Below are positions 58,759-64,000 of a stretch of 64,000 bases of DNA, in pieces. The DNA comes from Comamonadaceae bacterium (GTDB lineage Bacteria > Pseudomonadota > Gammaproteobacteria > Burkholderiales > Burkholderiaceae_C): the NCBI GenBank assembly GCA_027484575.1, contig JAIXSQ010000004.1, positions 309,491 to 373,490 on the forward strand, given 5' to 3'. Position 1 is the stretch's first letter; every line of letters starts with the position of its first letter. The notes under the pieces are model-generated. The model ran no database searches, was not told the DNA's origin, and was given only the letters and a program-made list of their open reading frames with translations. Position numbers and translations under genes: made by a program.

Positions 58759-58842
58759 GTCGATCTCCGGAAGGGGCCCATCCTGCCGGCGCTCGCAGGC
58801 AGGTTTCCTTTGTAAAACAAGCAGTTACAGAGAAAACTTCGC

Positions 58843-58879
58843 TTGACTCGCGGCAACGGCGCGCTTACCTTCCGCGGCC
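58843..58879 (+). promoter_or_regulatory. Leaderless promoter of the NlpC/P60 gene
   Basis: TTGACT (58843-58848), a 17-bp spacer and TACCTT (58866-58871), followed by eight bases and ATG 58880. The predicted transcript start coincides with the start codon and there is no ribosome binding site. This is the best -35/-10 pair among the leaderless candidates. Confidence 0.5.
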
Positions 58880-59443
58880 ATGCACAAGCTCAGCATTTTC
58901 GCCGCGGTGCTCCTGGCCGCCGGGTCGGCCCTCGCCGCCCCCGCTGCCGAGGACGACATCAACCGGTTCATGGCCGAGAAGGGCCTGTTCGGCCGGCTGG
59001 GCGACCTGCGCGACCGCATCACGGGCAACACCTCCGAACTGGTGGTGACCGCCATGGGTTTCCTGGGCGTGCCCTACCGCCGCGGCGGCAACACGGCCGA
59101 GACCGGCTTCGACTGCAGCGGCTTCGTGCGGGCCATCTACGAACAGACGGTCGGCCTGGTGCTGCCGCGCCGCGCCAACGAGCAGGCCGCCGCCACCGAG
59201 ACCATCGACAAGAAGGACCTGCAACCGGGCGATCTGGTGTTCTTCAACACCATGCGCCGGGCCTTCAGCCACGTGGGCATCTACGTGGGCGACGGCAAGT
59301 TCATCCACTCGCCCAAGCCGGGCGCCGAGGTGCGCGTCGAGGACATGGGCACCAGCTACTGGGCGCGGCGCTTCGACGGCGCACGCCGCGTGCAGGCCAG
59401 CGTCCCGGCCGCGCAGGCCGGCACCGACACCCGCACGCCCTGA
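58880..59443 (+). CDS. NlpC/P60 family peptidoglycan hydrolase
   Basis: A 187-residue exported cell-wall endopeptidase (C40). The signal peptide is 1-20 (LLAAGSALAA). The catalytic residues are Cys79 (FDCSGFV), His131 (FSHVGIYVG) and His143 (KFIHSP). It should cleave stem peptides between D-Glu and meso-diaminopimelate by family. The C-terminal 25 residues are Ala/Thr-rich. It converges with the HExxH membrane protein, four bases apart. Transcript may be leaderless. Confidence 0.92.
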   Translation: MHKLSIFAAVLLAAGSALAAPAAEDDINRFMAEKGLFGRLGDLRDRITGNTSELVVTAMGFLGVPYRRGGNTAETGFDCSGFVRAIYEQTVGLVLPRRANEQAAATETIDKKDLQPGDLVFFNTMRRAFSHVGIYVGDGKFIHSPKPGAEVRVEDMGTSYWARRFDGARRVQASVPAAQAGTDTRTP

Positions 59444-59447
59444 GCGC

Positions 59448-60125
59448 TCAGCGGGCCAGGTTCCAGGGCGAGCCGGGCAGGTTCTCGTCCAGCGGGCCGC
59501 CCTGGCGGCAGTCGGAGCTGGCGTAGGCGGGGCCCATGCGCGGGTAGAACTCCTGCCAGTACGCCAGCGCCAGTTCCCGGGCCACCGCCTCGCTCGCGCC
59601 CAGCGCCCGCGCCAGCGGGGCATTGCGCTGCAATGCCTGGCACTCGGCCCGGGCCTCCGACATCTCGCCGGCCATGTGGCGCGCCTCGTGGGACACCACG
59701 TGCACGCCGATCACCTTGGCCTGGCGCGCTGCGGCGTCCCCCCGCAGGTGCAGGTCGGCCAGGAAGTCCACCAGCCCGCCACAGGTCTCGTGCCGCAGCT
59801 TGGAATGCTTCTCGGGCCCGTCGGGGCCCCAGCGCACGTAGCCGAAGGCGAAGTCGGTGTTCCGGTCGATGAAGGTGCCCAGCTGCGAGCCGCAGGTATA
59901 GCCCACCCGCTCGCCCAGCAGCACCGAGGCCGCGATGCCGGCGCGGTGCGCCGCCCGGTCGGCCCTGAACGTGGGCCAGTAGGCGGCCAGGCCGATGGCG
60001 GCCAGCACCGCCAGCGTGAGGCCCGGGAAGCCCTGCTCCATCGGGTTCTTGTCGGGCGAGCGGCGCAGCCAGCGCCACACGAACCACCCCGCGAGGGCGA
60101 GGCACAACCAGCTGACGAGGAACAT
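59448..60125 (-). CDS. Membrane protein with HExxH motif, 225 aa
   Basis: I do not recognise a named family. Two membrane helices (about 3-20 and 36-52) precede a soluble domain with the zinc-protease-like motif HEARH at 146-150, then MAGEMSEARAECQAL in which Glu157 or Glu161 could be the third ligand. Cysteines at 78, 115, 162 and 206 might form disulfides if this domain is periplasmic. I start it at MFLVSWLCL (60125), leaving out 22 upstream low-complexity residues. It is the last gene next to the pyruvate dehydrogenase cluster. Metalloprotease function is inference. Confidence 0.65.
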   Translation of the reverse strand: MFLVSWLCLALAGWFVWRWLRRSPDKNPMEQGFPGLTLAVLAAIGLAAYWPTFRADRAAHRAGIAASVLLGERVGYTCGSQLGTFIDRNTDFAFGYVRWGPDGPEKHSKLRHETCGGLVDFLADLHLRGDAAARQAKVIGVHVVSHEARHMAGEMSEARAECQALQRNAPLARALGASEAVARELALAYWQEFYPRMGPAYASSDCRQGGPLDENLPGSPWNLAR

Positions 60126-60199
60126 CGGTGGGCTCCGCACCGGCGGCCGGGTCGGGCGGTGCGCACCGGCCGGCCACCGGGCCGGCGCCACCGCCGGCC

Positions 60200-61975
60200 T
60201 CAGCGCCGCGGGGGCGGCAGGTCGGTGCAGGTGCCGTGCGCGGCCTCGGCGGCCAGGCCGATCGACTCGCCCAGCGTGGGATGCGGATGGATGGTCTTGC
60301 CGATGTCCACCTCGTCGGCGCCCATCTCGATGGCCAGCGCCACCTCGCCGATCATGTCGCCGGCATGCGTGCCCACGATGCCGCCGCCCAGGATGCGGCC
60401 GCTGGCCTGGTCGAACAGCAGCTTGGTGAAGCCCTCGTCCCGGCCGTTGGCGATGGCGCGGCCCGAGGCCGACCAGGGGAACAGGCCCTTGCGCACGGCG
60501 ACGCCCTGGGCCTTGGCCTGCTCCTCGGTCAGGCCGACCCAGGCCACCTCGGGGTCGGTGTAGGCCACGCTGGGGATCACGCGCGCCTCGAAGGCCGCCT
60601 TGTGCCCGGCGGCCACCTCGGCCGCGACATGGCCCTCGTGCACCGCCTTGTGGGCCAGCATCGGCTGGCCGACGATGTCGCCGATGGCGTAGATGTGCGG
60701 CACGTTGGTGCGCATCTGCACGTCCACCGGGATGAAGCCGCGGTCCGTGACCGCGACGCCGGCCTTGTCGGCGCCGATCCGGCGGCCGTTGGGCGTGCGG
60801 CCCACCGCCTGCAGCACCAGGTCGTACAGCTGCGGCTGCGCCGGTGCCTGCTCGCCCTCGAAGCGCACCAGGATGCCGTCGGCCGTGGCCTCGGCGCCCA
60901 CCGTCTTGGTCTTGAGCATGACCCGGTCGAAGCGGTGCGCGTTCATCTTCTGCCAGACCTTGACCAGGTCGCGGTCGGCGCCCTGCATCAGGCCGTCCAT
61001 CATCTCGACCACGTCCAGGCGCGCACCCAGGGTCGAGTAGACCGTGCCCATCTCCAGGCCGATGATGCCGCCGCCCAGGATCAGCATCTTCTTGGGGACC
61101 TGGGCCAGGCCCAGCGCGCCGGTGGAGTCGACCACGCGCGGATCCTGCGGCATGAACGGCAGGCGCACGGCCTGCGAGCCGGCGGCGATGACGGCCTGCT
61201 TGAAGCCGACGACCTGCGTGCGGCCGGACTTGTCCTGGCCCTCGCCCGTGGTCTCCTCGACCGCGAGGCGGTGCGGGTCCAGGAAGCTGCCGTAGCCGCG
61301 CAGCACCGTGACCTTGCGCATCTTGGCCATGGCCGCCAGCCCGCCGGTGAGCTTGCCCACCACCTTGGCCTTGTGGCCGCGCAGCTTGTCCAGGTCGAGC
61401 TGGGGCTTGCCGAAGGACACGCCCAATGCCTCGAAGTGCGCCACCTCGTCCATCACCGCCGCGACGTGCAGCAGCGCCTTGGAGGGGATGCAGCCCACGT
61501 TCAGGCAGACGCCGCCCAGCGTGGCATAACGCTCGACGAGCACGACCTTCATGCCCAGGTCGGCGGCACGGAAGGCGGCCGAGTAGCCGCCGGGCCCGCC
61601 GCCCAGCACCAGCAGGTCGCAGTCGAGGTCGGCACCACCGGCCGACGGCGCGGCCGGCGCAGCGGTCACCACGGGCGCCGGCGCAGCGGCCGGGGCCGGC
61701 GCCGGTGCGGCCGGCCGGGGTGCCTGCGCACCGGCGCCGGCGGCCTCGACCACCAGCAGCACCGTGCCCTGCGACACCCTGTCGCCCAGCTTGACCTTCA
61801 GCTCCCGCACGACGCCGCCGTGCGACGAGGGGATCTCCATCGAGGCCTTGTCGGACTCGACCGTGACCAGCGACTGCTCGGGGCGGATGGTGTCGCCCGG
61901 GCGCACCAGCACCTCGATGACGGCCACGTCCTTGAAGTCCCCGATGTCGGGGACCTGCACGTCCACCAGGCTCAT
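60200..61975 (-). CDS. lpdA: Dihydrolipoyl dehydrogenase with N-terminal lipoyl domain (E3 of pyruvate dehydrogenase)
   Basis: A 591-residue flavoprotein. Residues 1-80 are a lipoyl domain with lipoyl-Lys43 (ESDKASMEI), then an Ala/Pro linker (82-115). The E3 part has FAD motif LGGGPGG, redox disulfide GGVCLNVGC, NAD motif GGGIIGLEMG and the HPHPTLGE catalytic His. A lipoyl-E3 fusion is a known form in betaproteobacterial pyruvate dehydrogenase. ATG 61975 overlaps the proteasome-like gene's stop (ATGA). The stop at 60200 is 75 bp before the HExxH membrane gene. Confidence 0.96.
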   Translation of the reverse strand: MSLVDVQVPDIGDFKDVAVIEVLVRPGDTIRPEQSLVTVESDKASMEIPSSHGGVVRELKVKLGDRVSQGTVLLVVEAAGAGAQAPRPAAPAPAPAAAPAPVVTAAPAAPSAGGADLDCDLLVLGGGPGGYSAAFRAADLGMKVVLVERYATLGGVCLNVGCIPSKALLHVAAVMDEVAHFEALGVSFGKPQLDLDKLRGHKAKVVGKLTGGLAAMAKMRKVTVLRGYGSFLDPHRLAVEETTGEGQDKSGRTQVVGFKQAVIAAGSQAVRLPFMPQDPRVVDSTGALGLAQVPKKMLILGGGIIGLEMGTVYSTLGARLDVVEMMDGLMQGADRDLVKVWQKMNAHRFDRVMLKTKTVGAEATADGILVRFEGEQAPAQPQLYDLVLQAVGRTPNGRRIGADKAGVAVTDRGFIPVDVQMRTNVPHIYAIGDIVGQPMLAHKAVHEGHVAAEVAAGHKAAFEARVIPSVAYTDPEVAWVGLTEEQAKAQGVAVRKGLFPWSASGRAIANGRDEGFTKLLFDQASGRILGGGIVGTHAGDMIGEVALAIEMGADEVDIGKTIHPHPTLGESIGLAAEAAHGTCTDLPPPRR

Positions 61976-62562
61976 TTGTTGTCCCTCATCCTCAGCGTGA
62001 ACACATCGAACGGCAGCGCCGAGTTGCGGTCGAACTCGCACCCTGCCGTGATGCCGGCCTCTGCCACCTCGCGGGCGGTCTTGGCCTTGTTGTAGATCGC
62101 GTGCATCGCGCCCAGCGCGAAGCTGCGCCCGGAGCCGATGCCCCAGAACTCCTTGAACTCGAACACCTCGCGGTAGCTGTACAGGCCGTAGATGCCGCTC
62201 GCGTTGGCGATGACCACGCTGAACTGGCTGGACTCGTACGGGTCGCTGTCCTCTTCCTTGGTCTGCAGGAAGAAGTTGTCCTTGAGGTACGGGTGCAGCT
62301 TGGTGAAGGTGTCGAACACCTCGTCCTTGCTGCCCAGCTGCAGGATCTCGCGCGGCATCGAGGTCATGGCCTTGCGCAGCACCGGGAAGTGCGCCACGGT
62401 ACCCGCCATGCCGATGTAGCTCGGCCCGGCCTCGGTGTCGACGCGGAAGATCTTGCTGTTGTCCTCGTAGCGATGGGAAAGCATGGTGTCGCCGAAGGTG
62501 ACGAGGGTGTCTGCTGCGATGGCGATCTGCCCGGCTTTCTTGACGGCGACGACAGTGGTCAT
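61972..62562 (-). CDS. Proteasome-like Ntn hydrolase (betaproteobacterial proteasome homologue)
   Basis: A 196-residue member of the HslV/proteasome superfamily. After Met removal the N-terminal nucleophile is Thr (MTTVVAVKK, like HslV TTIVSVRR). Asp18 matches Asp17 of HslV, Lys37 is the likely catalytic Lys (after a three-residue insertion), and GIGSGRSFALGAMHA is the family GSG block. I recall this as the BPH group, a double-ring complex without a known ATPase partner. It sits between aceF and lpdA and overlaps lpdA by four bases. Its link to pyruvate dehydrogenase is unexplained; no hslU is present. Proteolytic substrate unknown. Confidence 0.8.
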   Translation of the reverse strand: MTTVVAVKKAGQIAIAADTLVTFGDTMLSHRYEDNSKIFRVDTEAGPSYIGMAGTVAHFPVLRKAMTSMPREILQLGSKDEVFDTFTKLHPYLKDNFFLQTKEEDSDPYESSQFSVVIANASGIYGLYSYREVFEFKEFWGIGSGRSFALGAMHAIYNKAKTAREVAEAGITAGCEFDRNSALPFDVFTLRMRDNK

Positions 62563-62588
62563 GGGGTGGTGTGTGGTGCGGCTGTGCC

Positions 62589-64000
62589 TTAGAGAAGGAC
62601 GCGGCGGAAGTCCGCCAGCACGGCGCCCAGGTGGGCGTTGAAGCGGGCGGCCGCGGCGCCATCGATCACCCGATGGTCCCACGACAGCGACAGCGGCAGG
62701 ATCAGACGGGGCTGGAACTGCTTGCCGTCCCAGACCGGCTGGGTCTGGCTGCGACAGACACCGAGGATAGCCACTTCAGGGGCGTTGATGATTGGCGTGA
62801 AGTAACGCCCGCCGATGCCGCCGAGCGAGGAGATCGTGAACGTCGCGCCGGTCATGTCGGCAGGGCCGAGCTTGCCGTCACGGGCCTTCTTGGCCAGCTC
62901 GCCCATCTCCTGGCTGATCTGCAGGATGCCCTTCTTGTCGGCATCGCGCACCACCGGCACCACCAGCCCGTTGGGCGTGTCGGCGGCAAAGCCGATGTGC
63001 CAGTAGTTCTTGAGCACCAGCTGCTCGCCGTCCAGCGAGCTGTTGAACTCGGGGAACTGCTTGAGCGCGGCGACACAGGCCTTGATGAGGAAGGCCAGCA
63101 TCGTGACCTTCACGCCGCTCTTCTCGTGTTCCTTGTTCAGCTGGACCCGGAAGGACTCCAGGTCGGTGATGTCGGCATCGTCGTGGTTGGTGACGTGCGG
63201 GATCATCACCCAGTTGCGGTGCAGGTTCGCCGCGCTGATCTTCTTGATGCGCGACAGGTCCTTGCGCTCGACGGGGCCGAACTTGGCGAAGTCGACCTTG
63301 GGCCAGGGCAGCAGGCCCAGGGCCTCGCCGCCGCCCGCACCGGCGGCAGGCGCCTTGGCGCCGGCGGCGCGGGTGCTCGCCTCGCCGCGCATCACGGCCT
63401 TGGTGAAGCCCTGCACGTCTTCCTGCAGGATGCGGCCCTTGGGGCCCGTGCCCTTGACCTCGTCGAGGGGCACGCCGAGCTCGCGCGCGAACTTACGCAC
63501 CGACGGCGAGGCATGCGGCAGCTGGCCCGAGGGCGCTGCCGGCTCGTGCGGCGGCAGTGCGGCGGTGGGGACGCTGCGCTCGGCGGGGGCCGGCGCCGCC
63601 GCGCTGACGACGGGGGCGGCGGCCGGAGCCGACGCCGGCGCTGCCGGCACCGCCACGGCGGCTGGCGCGGCTGCGCCGGCCTGGCCGTCGACGATCGCGA
63701 TCAGGTCGCCGATGTTCAACTTGTCGCCGATCTTCACCTTCAGCTCGCGCAGGCGGCCCGCCACTGGCGAAGGGATCTCCATCGAGGCCTTGTCGGATTC
63801 GACGGTCAGCAGCGACTGCTCGACCCGGAGGGTGTCGCCCGGCTGAGCCAGCACCTCGATGACGGCCACGTCCTTGAAGTCGCCGATGTCGGGCACGCGG
63901 ACCTCGACCGGGCCGGCGCTCGCGGGGGCGGCGGCCGGCGCTGCGGCCACGGGCGCGGCGGGCGCCGGCGCGGCCGGCGCGGGGGCAGCGGCCTGCGCGG
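62589..64000 (-). CDS. aceF: Pyruvate dehydrogenase E2 (dihydrolipoamide acetyltransferase), 3' part
   Basis: The C-terminal part of AceF, open at the window end, so 470 or so residues are seen. Going from N to C: an Ala/Pro linker, a lipoyl domain with lipoyl-Lys in VESDKASMEI, a second linker, the E3-binding domain (HASPSVRKFARELGVPLDE) and the catalytic domain with SWDHRVIDG containing the active His. The linker at the edge implies at least one more lipoyl domain outside. It is 26 bp upstream of the proteasome-like gene. aceE is expected beyond 64000. Confidence 0.96.
   Translation of the reverse strand, partial: AQAAAPAPAAPAPAAPVAAAPAAAPASAGPVEVRVPDIGDFKDVAVIEVLAQPGDTLRVEQSLLTVESDKASMEIPSPVAGRLRELKVKIGDKLNIGDLIAIVDGQAGAAAPAAVAVPAAPASAPAAAPVVSAAAPAPAERSVPTAALPPHEPAAPSGQLPHASPSVRKFARELGVPLDEVKGTGPKGRILQEDVQGFTKAVMRGEASTRAAGAKAPAAGAGGGEALGLLPWPKVDFAKFGPVERKDLSRIKKISAANLHRNWVMIPHVTNHDDADITDLESFRVQLNKEHEKSGVKVTMLAFLIKACVAALKQFPEFNSSLDGEQLVLKNYWHIGFAADTPNGLVVPVVRDADKKGILQISQEMGELAKKARDGKLGPADMTGATFTISSLGGIGGRYFTPIINAPEVAILGVCRSQTQPVWDGKQFQPRLILPLSLSWDHRVIDGAAAARFNAHLGAVLADFRRVLL

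Overview
The window is a 64 kb stretch of a very GC-rich (roughly 70% or more) bacterial chromosome, gene-dense, without rRNA, tRNA, CRISPR, prophage or insertion sequences that I could see. Gene content and order point to a betaproteobacterium of the order Burkholderiales, most like Comamonadaceae and relatives (Ramlibacter/Variovorax-type). The indicators are the der-hfq-hflX-hflK-hflC-DUF2065-hisZ-purA run, separate E3 genes for the 2-oxoglutarate and pyruvate dehydrogenases, a proteasome-like Ntn hydrolase between E2 and E3 of the pyruvate dehydrogenase cluster, and a DUF2868/DUF3482-type membrane protein. I cannot name the species.

Layout. 1-7.4 kb: 5' part of exonuclease III (truncated by the window edge), four tiny unknown genes, a nuclease-helicase fusion, a hybrid histidine kinase with an ethylene-receptor-like sensor, an alpha/beta hydrolase and a CsbD-like stress protein. 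7.4-12.6 kb: a large DUF2868-type membrane protein, a small unknown gene and an FtsH-like AAA+ metalloprotease, followed by the only gene-free stretch above 300 bp (12244-12601), which is highly structured and carries a good intrinsic terminator. 12.6-21.8 kb: a MarR-GNAT fusion, a split chromate transporter, a lipoprotein-sirtuin pair, rlmB, the divergent ybbA-type ABC ATPase and tesA, the tRNA selenouridine synthase, a cystathionine beta-lyase and a trypsin-like protease.

21.8-38.4 kb is one minus-strand run of 17 housekeeping genes, in transcription order ndk, rlmN, pilW, rodZ, ispG, hisS, yfgM, bamB, der, hfq, hflX, hflK, hflC, DUF2065, hisZ, purA and a phosphoribosyltransferase. Several neighbours overlap by 4-8 bp. 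It joins nucleotide and histidine synthesis, isoprenoids, outer-membrane assembly, ribosome maturation and control of FtsH. 38.5-45.9 kb holds rluB, scpB and rluD (minus), bamD (plus), a DinG/YoaA-type helicase with a small DUF465 gene, and a PP2C phosphatase. 45.9-53.3 kb is the 2-oxoglutarate dehydrogenase operon (sucA, sucB, lpd) followed by zapE and a coiled-coil exported protein, with large hairpins in both suc intergenic gaps. 53.5-60.1 kb contains prpE, an isochorismatase-like hydrolase, a degenerate GGDEF protein, a NarL-type response regulator, a PQQ-type sugar dehydrogenase, an NlpC/P60 hydrolase and an HExxH membrane protein. 60.2-64 kb is the 3' part of the pyruvate dehydrogenase cluster: aceF (cut by the window end), the proteasome-like hydrolase and lpdA.

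Points that stand out: a sensor kinase keeping all residues needed to bind ethylene through copper; a proteasome homologue translationally coupled to pyruvate dehydrogenase E3; a fused DUF2868 protein whose GTPase region has lost its P-loop; a structured intergenic region that may encode an RNA; and a recurring start architecture in which a -10-like hexamer lies only 6-8 bp upstream of ATG, suggesting leaderless transcripts. All assignments come from reading the sequence; no database search was run.
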